This document shows positions 46,073 through 55,575 of a DNA stretch of 64,000 nt, in pieces (the first letter of the stretch is position 1; each line of letters opens with the position of its first letter). The stretch comes from Clostridium rhizosphaerae (lineage in GTDB: Bacteria; Bacillota; Clostridia; Clostridiales; Clostridiaceae): the NCBI RefSeq assembly GCF_016765585.1, contig NZ_JAESWC010000002.1, forward strand, positions 558,001 through 622,000, in the 5' to 3' direction. Under the pieces are notes generated by a model. The model made no database searches. It worked only from the letters and a program-made list of their open reading frames with translations, and was not told the origin of the DNA. Made by a program: the position numbers and the translations under genes.

Positions 46073-47614
46073 TTATTTTATTATTAGAGATTTTCCAGTC
46101 ATTTCTGCTGGAGACTCAAGTTCCATTGCATCAAGCATAGTAGGAGCTATGTCAGCTAATACTCCTCCTGACCTAAGTGCTCTGCCTTTTGCTTGCTTTG
46201 AAACATAAAGATATGGAACAGGATCTGTTGTGTGAGCTGTCATAGGTTCTCCTGTTGAGTAATCTATCATCTGCTCAGCATTTCCATGGTCTGCAGTAAT
46301 AAATACTGTACCATCCTTTTCAAGTATCTTCTCTACCACTCTTCCAAGGCATACATCTACTGCTTCTATAGCTTTCTTAGCAGCTTCAAATACACCGGTA
46401 TGTCCTACCATATCTGGATTTGCGTAGTTTAAGATTATCATATCATACTCATCTGTGTCAATTCTTCTCACAAGCTCATCAGTAAGCTCATAAGCACTCA
46501 TTTCTGGCTGAAGGTCATAAGTTGCAACCTTAGGAGATTGAATTAAGGCTCTATCTTCACCTTCATTTGGAGCTTCAACTCCGCCATTGAAGAAGAAAGT
46601 TACATGTGCATACTTTTCTGTTTCAGCAATTCTAAGCTGTTTCTTGCCTAGTCTACTTACGTATTCTCCTATTGTATTAGAGTATGATTCAGGCTTAAAG
46701 GCAACAGTAACATTCTCCAAAGTTTTATCATATTGGGTCATGCACACATAATTTAAGTCTAAGGTTTCTCTTTCAAAACCATCGAATACTTTATCATTAA
46801 TTGCTCTAGTAATCTCTCTAGCTCTATCTGGCCTAAAATTAAAGAAAATAACTGAATCTCCATTTTCTATTTTTCCAGTTGGAGCTCCATTTTCTATAAT
46901 TACTGTTGGAAGAACAAATTCATCAGTCTTATTGTCATGATATGACTTTTCTATGGCTTCTGCAGCTGAATGTGCTGTTTCACCCTGTCCAAGTACAATA
47001 GCATTATAAGCCAATTGAACTCTTTCCCAGCGTTTATCTCTATCCATTGCATAGTATCTTCCAGATAAAGTTGCTATTTTTCCTGCACCAAGCTCTTTCA
47101 TGTAATCTTCTAGTTCGATTATGAAATTCTTAGCAGAACCAGGCTGAACATCTCTTCCATCAAGAAAAGCATGAACATAGATTTTCTTTAGTCCCTTGTT
47201 CTTTGCTAATTTGATAAGAGCTTTTAGGTGATCTATGTGTGAGTGAACACCACCATCTGATAAAAGACCTAAAAGATGAAGTGAATTTCCAGTCTTTAAA
47301 GCTTTATCAACAGCTTCATTAAACTCAGTCTTATCAAAGAAATCACCATCTTCTATTGCTTTAGTTATTCTTGTCAATTCCTGATATATTATTCTTCCTG
47401 CACCTATATTAAGATGTCCTACCTCTGAATTTCCCATTTGCCCTCTTGGAAGTCCAACATCCATTCCGCTGGCACCAAGCTCTGTGTGAGGGTATTCTTT
47501 ATAATATTTATCAAAGTTTGGCTTGTTTGCTGCAGCTACTGCGTTGCCATCTACTTTGTCTGATAATCCGAATCCATCTAGGATCATTAGCATAACTGGT
47601 TTCTTTGACATCAT
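46073..47614 (-). CDS. gpmI: Cofactor-independent phosphoglycerate mutase
   Basis: This enzyme interconverts 3- and 2-phosphoglycerate using Mn2+ and an active-site serine. The 513-residue protein has MLMILDGFG (metal Asp), [13 protein letters not shown] with the catalytic Ser (about 62), and [12 protein letters not shown] (metal His/Asp) of the alkaline-phosphatase superfamily. The Mn2+ dependence often makes it pH-sensitive in spore-formers. It lies 9 bp after tpiA. Confidence 0.98.
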   Translation of the reverse strand: MMSKKPVMLMILDGFGLSDKVDGNAVAAANKPNFDKYYKEYPHTELGASGMDVGLPRGQMGNSEVGHLNIGAGRIIYQELTRITKAIEDGDFFDKTEFNEAVDKALKTGNSLHLLGLLSDGGVHSHIDHLKALIKLAKNKGLKKIYVHAFLDGRDVQPGSAKNFIIELEDYMKELGAGKIATLSGRYYAMDRDKRWERVQLAYNAIVLGQGETAHSAAEAIEKSYHDNKTDEFVLPTVIIENGAPTGKIENGDSVIFFNFRPDRAREITRAINDKVFDGFERETLDLNYVCMTQYDKTLENVTVAFKPESYSNTIGEYVSRLGKKQLRIAETEKYAHVTFFFNGGVEAPNEGEDRALIQSPKVATYDLQPEMSAYELTDELVRRIDTDEYDMIILNYANPDMVGHTGVFEAAKKAIEAVDVCLGRVVEKILEKDGTVFITADHGNAEQMIDYSTGEPMTAHTTDPVPYLYVSKQAKGRALRSGGVLADIAPTMLDAMELESPAEMTGKSLIIK

Positions 47615-47623
47615 TTTTCCCCC

Positions 47624-48370
47624 TTAAAAATTGACTATTGCTGCGAAATCTGCTGCTACTAAACTAGCTCCCCCAACTAACGCTCCATCTATGTCTGATT
47701 TAGCCATCTGCTCTGCAATAGTTGAAGGCTTAACAGAACCGCCATATTGTATTCTTGTCTTTTCTGCTGTTTCTTTACCATATACATCAGCTACAACGCT
47801 TCTTATAAACGCTATAGTTTCATTAGCTTGATCTGAAGTAGCAGTCTTGCCAGTTCCAATAGCCCAGATTGGCTCGTAAGCTATTAGTATGTTTTCAACC
47901 TGCTCATTTGTAAGTCCAGCTAAATCAAGCTTTACTTGTCTTCCAATTACTTCTTCTGTTATGTTGGCTTCTCTTTCTTCTAAGGATTCGCCAACACAAA
48001 GTATTGGAACCATATTATGAGCAAAAACAGCTTTAACTTTTTTGTTAACTGATTCATCAGTTTCATTAAAGTATTGTCTTCTTTCGCTGTGTCCTATTAT
48101 AACATAATCTACGCCCATTGCCTCAAGCATGTTTGGTGCAATTTCGCCTGTAAAAGCTCCTTTTTCTTCGAAGTAAACATTTTGAGCTCCTACTTTTATA
48201 TTAGTTCCTTTTGCTGCTTTAACAACAGCATCAAGGGCTACAAATGTAGGACAAACTACAACCTCAGCTTTTGCATCTTTAACTAGTGGCTTTATTTCTT
48301 CAACAAAACTAACTGCTTCATCAATAGTTTTGTGCATTTTCCAGTTTCCAGCAATTATTGGCTTTCTCAT
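47624..48370 (-). CDS. tpiA: Triosephosphate isomerase
   Basis: TIM interconverts dihydroxyacetone phosphate and glyceraldehyde 3-phosphate. The 248-residue barrel shows the catalytic Lys (GNWKMHK), His (IGHSERR) and Glu ([11 protein letters not shown]), and the phosphate-binding GGSV/GGAS loops. An open frame extends 23 codons upstream into an inverted repeat, but CAAGGAG before ATG 48370 and the family N-terminus ([12 protein letters not shown]) fix the start. Confidence 0.98.
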   Translation of the reverse strand: MRKPIIAGNWKMHKTIDEAVSFVEEIKPLVKDAKAEVVVCPTFVALDAVVKAAKGTNIKVGAQNVYFEEKGAFTGEIAPNMLEAMGVDYVIIGHSERRQYFNETDESVNKKVKAVFAHNMVPILCVGESLEEREANITEEVIGRQVKLDLAGLTNEQVENILIAYEPIWAIGTGKTATSDQANETIAFIRSVVADVYGKETAEKTRIQYGGSVKPSTIAEQMAKSDIDGALVGGASLVAADFAAIVNF

Positions 48371-48391
48371 AAAAAACACTCCTTGTTTTTT

Positions 48392-48467
48392 ATGAAGAAT
48401 TAAGAATGAATAATTGATGGATGAAAGTTCTATCAACATTCTTCATTCATCATTCTTAATTCTTCAT
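48392..48467. repeat. Palindromic intergenic repeat between pgk and tpiA
   Basis: Perfect 18-nt arms (ATGAAGAATTAAGAATGA and its complement) surround a 40-nt region that can extend the stem through TTGAT/ATCAA. Sequences of this type are, from memory, common intergenic repeats in clostridia. It may act as a MITE-like element or mRNA stabiliser. Confidence 0.7.
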
Positions 48468-48530
48468 TATACTTTTATTATATCATTTAAATCTTGATTG
48501 TAAACTCTAATTGATAATTATTATCTACTA

Positions 48531-49721
48531 CTATTTATCATTAAGTGCAGCTATTCCAGGAAGCTCTTTTCCTTCCAGGAATTCAAGTGAAGCTCCACCA
48601 CCTGTTGATATATGAGTCATCTTATCTCCAAAACCAAGGTTGTTAACAGCAGCAGCGCTGTCCCCTCCGCCTATTATTGTAGTAGCTCCTGATTCAGCCA
48701 TTGCTTTAGCTACTGCCACTGTACCATCTGCGAAGTTCTTAAACTCAGCAACTCCCATTGGTCCATTCCATATAACTGTTTTAGCTTCTCTTACTGCATC
48801 TGCAAATAATTTTTCTGATTTCGGTCCAATATCAAGTCCCATATAACCTTCTGGAACGTTTTGGTCTTCTGTAATCTTAGCATCAACATCTGCATATTCC
48901 GGAGCAATTCTATTATCTACTGGAAGTAGTAATTTGACTCCTTTAGCTTTAGCCTTTTCCATCATTTCTTTAGCATAATCAAGTCTTTCTTCGTCAAGGA
49001 GTGACTTTCCTATTTCATAGCCTTGTGCCTTAAAGAAAGTATAAGCCATACCGCCGCCTATTATTAAAGTATCAACTTTATCTAATAGGTTTTCTATAAC
49101 AGCTATTTTATCAACAACCTTTGCCCCACCAAGTATAGCACAGAAAGGCTTTGTTGGATTTTCAACAGCTTCCCCTAAAAACTTTAATTCCTTTTGTATT
49201 AAATATCCACATACAGCTGTATCAACAAACTTTGTTACGCCAACTGTTGAGCAATGTGCTCTATGAGCAGTACCAAATGCGTCATTTACATATACGTCAG
49301 CAATAGAAGCTAAGTCCTTAGAGAAAGAATCTTCATTTTTTCCTTCTTCTTTTCTAAATCTTGTATTTTCAAGAAGAATTACATCGCCATCTTTAGCACT
49401 AGCTACTGCATTTTTAGCATTTTCACCAACAACTTCATCATCAGCAGCAAATACTACTTCTTTTCCAAGCATTTCAGATAATCTCTTAGCTACTGGTGCA
49501 AGAGTTAAACTTGGATCTGGGCCCTTTGCTTTGCCTAGGTGAGAACAAAGAATTACCTTTGCGCCATGTTCCATTAAATATTTTATTGTTGGAAGTGCTC
49601 CGTTTAATCTATTTTCATCTGTGATTTTTCCGTCCTTCATAGGCACATTAAAGTCACATCTTACTAATACTTTTTTACCTTTTACTTCAATATCTTCGAT
49701 AGTCTTTTTATTGAATTTCAT
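48531..49721 (-). CDS. pgk: Phosphoglycerate kinase
   Basis: PGK transfers phosphate from 1,3-bisphosphoglycerate to ADP. The 396-residue protein has the signature [14 protein letters not shown] (about 19-32), substrate-binding [20 protein letters not shown], the nucleotide-site GGGMAYTF, and the [13 protein letters not shown] loop near the C-terminus. It follows gap after a hairpin-containing 127-bp gap. Confidence 0.98.
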   Translation of the reverse strand: MKFNKKTIEDIEVKGKKVLVRCDFNVPMKDGKITDENRLNGALPTIKYLMEHGAKVILCSHLGKAKGPDPSLTLAPVAKRLSEMLGKEVVFAADDEVVGENAKNAVASAKDGDVILLENTRFRKEEGKNEDSFSKDLASIADVYVNDAFGTAHRAHCSTVGVTKFVDTAVCGYLIQKELKFLGEAVENPTKPFCAILGGAKVVDKIAVIENLLDKVDTLIIGGGMAYTFFKAQGYEIGKSLLDEERLDYAKEMMEKAKAKGVKLLLPVDNRIAPEYADVDAKITEDQNVPEGYMGLDIGPKSEKLFADAVREAKTVIWNGPMGVAEFKNFADGTVAVAKAMAESGATTIIGGGDSAAAVNNLGFGDKMTHISTGGGASLEFLEGKELPGIAALNDK

Positions 49722-49766
49722 AGTATTATCTCCTTTATATACTTAGTTTATTTATATGTAAAACTA

Positions 49767-49816
49767 AATAAAGGTCTGGGTTTATAGCCCTAACTACAAA
49801 ACCAGACCTTATTTTT
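49767..49816 (-). terminator. Hairpin with terminator features between gap and pgk
   Basis: AATAAGGTCTGG and CCAGACCTTTATT arms enclose a 22-nt loop, with a T-containing tail on the minus strand. It may lower transcription from gap into pgk or act as a processing site, since the genes otherwise look co-transcribed. Confidence 0.6.
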
Positions 49817-49848
49817 AATCTTTAAATTCTTATAATCGAATACTTAAA

Positions 49849-50865
49849 TTACTTTAAGAAGTTAGCAAAGTGCTTTATAGTTCTAACCATTTGGCTAGTA
49901 TATGAATTTTCGTTGTCATACCATGAAACTGTTTGAACTTGGTATAAATCTTCTCCGATTTTAGAAACCATTGTTTGAGTTGCATCGAATAATGAACCGA
50001 ATCTAATTCCAACGATATCAGAAGATACTATTTCATCTTCAGTGTAACCAAAGGATTCATTTGAAGCAGCCTTCATAGCAGCGTTGATTCCTTCAACTGT
50101 AACATCTTTTCCTTTAACAACTGAAACTAAAATTGTTGTTGAACCAGTTGCAACTGGAACTCTTTGTGCAGAACCGATTAATTTTCCTTTTAATTCTGGA
50201 ATAACTAATCCTATAGCTTTTGCAGCTCCTGTTGAGTTTGGAACTATGTTTACAGCTGCTGCTCTAGCACGTCTGAAATCGCCTTTTCTATGTGGTCCAT
50301 CTAATACCATTTGGTCTCCAGTGTAAGCATGGATTGTTGACATTATACCGGATTGAATTGGAGCATAGTCGTTAAGTGCTTTAGCCATTGGAGCTAAGCA
50401 GTTAGTTGTACATGAAGCAGCTGAAATAATATGATCATCAGCTGTTAATATATCATGGTTTACATTGTATACAACTGTTGGAAGATCATTACCAGCTGGA
50501 GCTGAAATAACAACTTTCTTAGCACCTGCATTTATGTGTGCTTGTGATTTTGCTTTTGATACATAGAATCCAGTACATTCAAGTACTACGTCTACTCCAA
50601 TTTCTCCCCATGGAAGTTTTGAAGCATCAGCTTCAGCATATATTTTAATTTCTTTTCCATTAACAACTATAGAAGATTCTTTAGCTTCTACTGTTCCTTC
50701 ATATCTTCCTTGTGATGAATCATATTTTAATAAGTGTGCTAACATCTTAGGATCTGTTAAATCGTTGATTGCAACGACATCAAAACCTTCTGCTCCAAAC
50801 ATTTGTCTGAACGCAAGACGTCCTATTCTACCAAAACCATTGATTGCTACTTTAACATTTGACAT
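49849..50865 (-). CDS. gap: Glyceraldehyde-3-phosphate dehydrogenase
   Basis: GAPDH oxidises glyceraldehyde 3-phosphate with NAD+ and Pi. The 338-residue protein has the Rossmann start [16 protein letters not shown], the catalytic cysteine in [15 protein letters not shown] (about 154) and the general-base His in [13 protein letters not shown]. It lies 73 bp after cggR, the arrangement seen in B. subtilis, and is probably controlled by CggR. Confidence 0.98.
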   Translation of the reverse strand: MSNVKVAINGFGRIGRLAFRQMFGAEGFDVVAINDLTDPKMLAHLLKYDSSQGRYEGTVEAKESSIVVNGKEIKIYAEADASKLPWGEIGVDVVLECTGFYVSKAKSQAHINAGAKKVVISAPAGNDLPTVVYNVNHDILTADDHIISAASCTTNCLAPMAKALNDYAPIQSGIMSTIHAYTGDQMVLDGPHRKGDFRRARAAAVNIVPNSTGAAKAIGLVIPELKGKLIGSAQRVPVATGSTTILVSVVKGKDVTVEGINAAMKAASNESFGYTEDEIVSSDIVGIRFGSLFDATQTMVSKIGEDLYQVQTVSWYDNENSYTSQMVRTIKHFANFLK

Positions 50866-50938
50866 ATAAGTACCTCCTAAAATTTTTAAATAATATATTT
50901 TAATATAATTATTTGACTAAATAGTTAACATTATTAGT

Positions 50939-51973
50939 TTACTCTTTTTTACTAATAATATTTATAATTTCTCTAGCAGCTCCTTCATCAGTTATTAGTG
51001 TACTGTTTGATAGATTTTTCTCTGCAGAAATAATAGCTTCTGCTTTATTTTTTCCTGCTGCTACAGCTATGAGATTTTCTATGTTTTTTAAAGATTCACT
51101 GTCAACTACAATAGTTGATGTTGAACAAATAATCTGACCGTCCGCATTAAAATAATAACCAAAAGCTTCGCCAACCGCACCTTTAAATTTTAATTCATCT
51201 AATTTTTCAGTTGACAATCCTCTTCTTTCAGCCATCTTGTCTGCTCTGCCTATGCCATAGATAAGTATGTTTGAAATCATTATATTTTTAACAATTTCTT
51301 TAACATCACCTTCATTAAGCATAGCACTTAAAGCGTTATTGCTTAAATTATCAGGAATATGCAGCAGCTTATATGAAGCTCCCATCTTTTTAGCAAGGCT
51401 TGCCGCTAGACTATTAGCCTGAGTTTCCACACTGCTTCCCATACCTCCTCTGGCTGGTACAACAAGAACGTTATTAAGATTGTTCACCTTCGGCATATTG
51501 TCTATTACTTCTTTTATTGTTGAACCACCCGTAATAGCAATTATAGAATTATCTTTAATAAGTTCTTTTAAATATAGAGCAGCAGCTTTCCCAAGTTCAG
51601 TAAAAACAGTAACATCTTCATCTACATTTCCTGGAACTACAATTATGTTCTTTAATCCTAGTTTTTCTCTTATGTATTTTTCAATTTCAGAAAGTCCTTT
51701 AAGCTCATGAACGAAATCTTTAAGCTTATTGATTATTTCTTCGCCTTCCTTTGTTACGTTCATACCGGGAGTATTAATCTCAATTAAGTTTTGTTCTTTA
51801 AAAAAACTTATTTCTGTTCTTACTATTCTTTCTCCCAATCCCAGGTTGTTAGATAAAGTTCTTCTGCCTATAGGCTGATTATAGTATATTGTTCTTAAGA
51901 TGTCATATCTTTTAAGAAGTATTTCTACATACTCGGGTACAATCTTCTGAGCAATTTTTAAAACGTCATGCAA
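50939..51973 (-). CDS. cggR: Central glycolytic genes regulator CggR (SorC family)
   Basis: CggR represses the gap operon and is relieved by fructose 1,6-bisphosphate. The 344-residue protein has an N-terminal winged helix (RRTLSNNLGLGERIVRTEI, about 35-53) and a sugar-binding SorC effector domain (TGGSTIKEV near 145 is the phosphate loop). The open frame reaches GTG 51994, but GAGGTG 6 nt before TTG 51973 and alignment of MHDVLKIAQKIVPEYVEILL with the B. subtilis CggR start favour TTG 51973. Its operator lies just upstream, implying autoregulation. Confidence 0.93.
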   Translation of the reverse strand: MHDVLKIAQKIVPEYVEILLKRYDILRTIYYNQPIGRRTLSNNLGLGERIVRTEISFFKEQNLIEINTPGMNVTKEGEEIINKLKDFVHELKGLSEIEKYIREKLGLKNIIVVPGNVDEDVTVFTELGKAAALYLKELIKDNSIIAITGGSTIKEVIDNMPKVNNLNNVLVVPARGGMGSSVETQANSLAASLAKKMGASYKLLHIPDNLSNNALSAMLNEGDVKEIVKNIMISNILIYGIGRADKMAERRGLSTEKLDELKFKGAVGEAFGYYFNADGQIICSTSTIVVDSESLKNIENLIAVAAGKNKAEAIISAEKNLSNSTLITDEGAAREIINIISKKE

Positions 51974-51989
51974 TAACAACACCTCTTTG

Positions 51990-52036
51990 GTCACTTAGCG
52001 TCCCAGTCATTCATTTCTTGTCCCACTTCTATTATA
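51990..52036 (-). promoter_or_regulatory. CggR operator with adjacent -10 element
   Basis: On the minus strand two GGGAC blocks lie 20 nt apart, each followed after 6 nt by a TGAA/TGAC block, the arrangement of the B. subtilis CggR operator (GGGAC-N6-TGTC repeated at 20 nt). TATAAT at 52036-52031 is the -10 element, with a weak -35 (TTTAAA) 17 bp upstream. The operator sits downstream of the transcription start. Confidence 0.75.
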
Positions 52037-52040
52037 AATT

Positions 52041-52068
52041 AAATACTAATTTTTTTAAATTAGTATTT
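52041..52068. terminator. Palindrome between rpoN and cggR
   Basis: Perfect 12-bp arms AAATACTAATTT/AAATTAGTATTT with a 4-nt loop lie after the rpoN stop and overlap the -35 region of the cggR promoter. It is AT-only and so a weak terminator. Confidence 0.55.
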
Positions 52069-52099
52069 GAAAAAAAATTGTTAATAAAGTGTAAACAAA

Positions 52100-53473
52100 T
52101 TAAAACCTTTTTCTTTTACTGGATGATTTGATATTCAATTCCTCTCTATATTTTGCTACTGTTCTACGTGAAATATTCATTCCTTTATTATTCAATATAT
52201 CGCATATGTTTTGATCTGAAAGCGGCTTACCCTTGTCTTCATTATCAATTAATGCTTTTATTTCTTTCTTTATTATAGATGTAGATACATCTTCTATGTC
52301 AGTATTGGAGGAAAGACCAGTTGTAAATAAATCTTTTATTTTTATTGTTCCTCTATTTGCATTTATAAATTTATCTTTAATTGCTCTGCTTACAGTAGAT
52401 TCATGCATATTTATGCTCTCAGAAATATCTTTTAGCGTCATTGGCTTTAGATAGTTTGCTCCGTATTCAAAATAATCTTTTTGAAGCTCCACTATTTTCT
52501 CTAAAACCCTATATATAGTGCTTTTCCTATGCTCGATACTTTTAATTAAAAAAAGTGCATTGTTAATTTTGTCTTTTATATATTCTACAGCTTCCTTATT
52601 GCTTTCTTCTTTAATAATTTCTTTATATCTATCATTTATATTAAACTTTGGCAGTAAATCATCATTCATTATTATATGATAATCTTGGCCTATTTTTCTT
52701 ATATAAGCATCTGGAGTTATATACCTTACCTCATCTCCAGTATAGAAACCACTTGAAGGTTTTGGCTCTAAAGACTTTATAATATCCCCGTACCTTTGTG
52801 CTTCCTTTATTTCAATATTTAATGCTTTTGCTATAGAGGAATACTTGTTATCAGCTATATTTTCTAGATGTTCGTCAATTATTTCAATTATTTCTTTACT
52901 CAGCATATTCTTTCTTTTCAACTGAAGCTTTAAACATTCTTTGATATCTCTTGCAGCAATACCTGGAGGATCTAGACTTTGAACGAGATTCAAAGCCTCA
53001 ATTGCCAATTCTTGTCTAATATTTAACTCGTTTGAAATATCGTCAATTCTAATGTCTAAGTATCCTCTGCTATCAATATTATCAATTATATATTCACAAA
53101 CAATTTTAAGGTAACCCTTTACATATAAGTCAATAATCTGATTATATAAATACTTTTTAAGTGACATTTTTTCCGAAACGAAATTAAATGGAGATACCTC
53201 TTCATCCTCGCTTCTCTCATAATGATGCTGACCATATTTATCAAAATCTAAATATTTAACTAATTCTTTATAATCAACTCTATTTTTAACTTCTTCTTCC
53301 TTGTCAAAATAAGACTCGGAATATTCAAGCACTGGATTTTCCTGTACTTCCTTTTCAATTTGTTCCCGAAGTTCCTGACTTGACATCTGTAAAAGTTTAA
53401 TAGATAGCTGCATTTGCTGGGTCATTATTAACTTTTGTTCCTGAGTTAAATTTAAATTAAAGTTCATTTCCAT
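52100..53473 (-). CDS. rpoN: RNA polymerase sigma-54 factor
   Basis: Sigma-54 directs polymerase to -24/-12 promoters opened by AAA+ activators. The 457-residue protein has the Gln-rich region I (LNLTQEQKLIMTQQMQLSIKLLQ), a core-binding domain, an HTH, and the C-terminal RpoN box SRRTVAKYRE (about 432-441). The usual acidic region II is short. No activator gene is in the window. It sits upstream of cggR, an arrangement known from clostridia. Confidence 0.96.
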   Translation of the reverse strand: MEMNFNLNLTQEQKLIMTQQMQLSIKLLQMSSQELREQIEKEVQENPVLEYSESYFDKEEEVKNRVDYKELVKYLDFDKYGQHHYERSEDEEVSPFNFVSEKMSLKKYLYNQIIDLYVKGYLKIVCEYIIDNIDSRGYLDIRIDDISNELNIRQELAIEALNLVQSLDPPGIAARDIKECLKLQLKRKNMLSKEIIEIIDEHLENIADNKYSSIAKALNIEIKEAQRYGDIIKSLEPKPSSGFYTGDEVRYITPDAYIRKIGQDYHIIMNDDLLPKFNINDRYKEIIKEESNKEAVEYIKDKINNALFLIKSIEHRKSTIYRVLEKIVELQKDYFEYGANYLKPMTLKDISESINMHESTVSRAIKDKFINANRGTIKIKDLFTTGLSSNTDIEDVSTSIIKKEIKALIDNEDKGKPLSDQNICDILNNKGMNISRRTVAKYREELNIKSSSKRKRF

Positions 53474-53529
53474 GCAATATCACCGCACTTTAGTTAGTTT
53501 TACTTTATTATATCATAAAATAACTTTAA

Positions 53530-53560
53530 AAAATAAAAACCTGCGCAAAGGCAGGTTGTA
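53530..53560 (-). terminator. Terminator of the BMP-type nucleoside ABC operon
   Basis: AACCTGC/GCAGGTT form a 7-bp stem with a 6-nt loop, followed by TTTTATTTTTT on the minus strand, right after the last permease gene. Confidence 0.8.
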
Positions 53561-53564
53561 TTTT

Positions 53565-54497
53565 TTATCTTTCACCCTTTTTGTAAGGAACTCCGTCATA
53601 TAAAGGACCTTGAGTCTTTCCTACAAAGCCTGCAAGTACAAGCATTGTTAAAAGATAAGGGAAAGCAGCAAAAAACTCTCCTGGAATTCTCCATCCAAAA
53701 GTTTTTGCATATATTTCAAGTGCTTGAGCAAACCCAAACAGAAGACATGCAAGCATTGCATTCTTAGGCTTCCAGTTACCAAATATCATAGCAGCAAGAG
53801 CAATAAATCCTCTTCCGCTAACCATATTTTCTCTGTATAAATCCATTATACCTATAGAAAGTGTAGCTCCGCCAAGCCCTCCTAAAATTCCTGAAATAAT
53901 AACTGACATATATCTTATCCCATATACGCTTATCCCTAAAGTATCAGCTGCCTTAGGATGCTCTCCAACTGCTCTTATTCTAAGTCCTATAGGAGTTTTA
54001 AATAAAACATAATGAGATACAAATACAAGTATAAAAGCAAGCCATACAAACCAATTTAATTCTTTCAAAACGACTCCTATAACTGGTATCTTAGCAAAGA
54101 ACGCTGAAGGATATGGCAGTGAAGCAACATTACTTGTTTGCGATGGTGTTCCAAAGAAAGTGAACACTAAAAAACTAACTAATGCTGGAGCAAACACATT
54201 TATACCAGTACCAGATATAACCTGATCGGCCATTAAGTGTATACTTAAATATGCGTGTATCCCTGCAAACAAAACTCCTCCTAAAATACCAAACAATATA
54301 CCAATAAGAGGGCTTTTTGTTAAATATGATCCTAAAACAGCAAAGAATGCTCCTGCCGTCATAATTCCATCTAGAGCTATGTTTACAACACCAGATTTTT
54401 CAGAAAACACACCACCTAAGCTAGTAAATACAAGAGGCGTAGCAAGTCTAAGTGTAGCAGCAATTAATCCTACTATAGCTAAAGTTGTACTATTCAT
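53565..54497 (-). CDS. Nucleoside-type ABC transporter permease (second permease)
   Basis: The 310-residue membrane protein has about eight hydrophobic segments and the BPD_transp_2 fold with GLIAATLRLATPLVFTSLGGVFSEKSGVVNIALDG at the N-terminus, matching the NupQ/YufQ branch. It pairs with the upstream permease to form the channel of a BMP-type purine-nucleoside importer. The start codon overlaps the preceding gene by 8 bp. Confidence 0.9.
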   Translation of the reverse strand: MNSTTLAIVGLIAATLRLATPLVFTSLGGVFSEKSGVVNIALDGIMTAGAFFAVLGSYLTKSPLIGILFGILGGVLFAGIHAYLSIHLMADQVISGTGINVFAPALVSFLVFTFFGTPSQTSNVASLPYPSAFFAKIPVIGVVLKELNWFVWLAFILVFVSHYVLFKTPIGLRIRAVGEHPKAADTLGISVYGIRYMSVIISGILGGLGGATLSIGIMDLYRENMVSGRGFIALAAMIFGNWKPKNAMLACLLFGFAQALEIYAKTFGWRIPGEFFAAFPYLLTMLVLAGFVGKTQGPLYDGVPYKKGER

Positions 54498-55572
54498 TTA
54501 AAGCAGCCTCCTTTTTTCTTTTTTCAGCAAAATATTTAAACATATATTCCGCAGCAATAAACAGAATTACAACACCTTGAATTAAAGTTGATATAGTTTT
54601 TGGTATTCCGTAAAGCATTAACATACCTGAGCTTAAATTAAGAGCACCAAATAAAATTGCTGAGAAAATAACGCCTATAGGATTGCTCTTTGCAACTAGA
54701 GCAACAGCTATACCATCAAATCCATAATTAGGGAATCCAAACAACTGAATAGATTGATGCTGAACTCCTGCAATGTGTACTGCACCACCTAAACCTGCTA
54801 TAGCTCCAGAAATAGCCATAGCCAAAATAATATTCTTCTTCATGCTTATTCCGCCGTACTCAGCAGCAGTGGCACTTAAACCAACCGCACGAATTTCATA
54901 CCCAATCGTAGTTTTCCATAGTAAAATATATACAACAACCACCAATATCAATGCTATGAAAATACCAGTGTTAAGTCTATAATTAACCCCTAAAAAACGT
55001 GTTAAGTTTGCACTTTTTTGAATTAATTCTGTACTTGCACTACTTTGTTTATGGAATGGTCCCATAGTAAAATAATTTGATAAATGCATAGCTATAAAAT
55101 TCATCATTATAGTATTAACAACTTCATTAGTTCCAAGCTTTGCTTTAAGATATCCCGGTATACCTGCCCATATAGCTCCGCCCACAATTCCGCCTAGTAT
55201 AATTATGACTATATGAATTGGTCCTGGAATTCCAGGTATAAGTCCTAATAAAGAAGCTACAAGCATACCTATTATAAATTGTCCTTCAACACCTATATTA
55301 AATAATCCTGTTTTAAATGCTACAGCATGTGCCAGGCCTGTAAATATAAGAGGTGTAGCAAAAACTAATGTTTCTATAAGTTGACGTTTTTCTCCAAAGC
55401 TTCCCTTCCAAATTGATGTAAACAATAGGCTGGCAGAAGAAAAGAAGCCAGATTTTTTAGCCCACATTACAAAAAATATAGATATGAACAGCCCTACTAC
55501 TACGGAAAGTAAGGATATCAACAACGCTTTTAAAGAATTTGTAAATCCATTGCTATTTTTTTTGGAATTCAT
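54490..55572 (-). CDS. Nucleoside-type ABC transporter permease (first permease)
   Basis: The 360-residue BPD_transp_2 permease has nine or so hydrophobic segments and the family segments VFATPLIFTGLAHAVAFKTGLFNIGVEGQ and IRAVGLSATAAEYGGISMKK. It matches the NupP/YufP branch. It is 3 bp after the ATPase gene and overlaps the second permease gene. Confidence 0.9.
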   Translation of the reverse strand: MNSKKNSNGFTNSLKALLISLLSVVVGLFISIFFVMWAKKSGFFSSASLLFTSIWKGSFGEKRQLIETLVFATPLIFTGLAHAVAFKTGLFNIGVEGQFIIGMLVASLLGLIPGIPGPIHIVIIILGGIVGGAIWAGIPGYLKAKLGTNEVVNTIMMNFIAMHLSNYFTMGPFHKQSSASTELIQKSANLTRFLGVNYRLNTGIFIALILVVVVYILLWKTTIGYEIRAVGLSATAAEYGGISMKKNIILAMAISGAIAGLGGAVHIAGVQHQSIQLFGFPNYGFDGIAVALVAKSNPIGVIFSAILFGALNLSSGMLMLYGIPKTISTLIQGVVILFIAAEYMFKYFAEKRKKEAALNE

Positions 55573-55575
55573 TAT

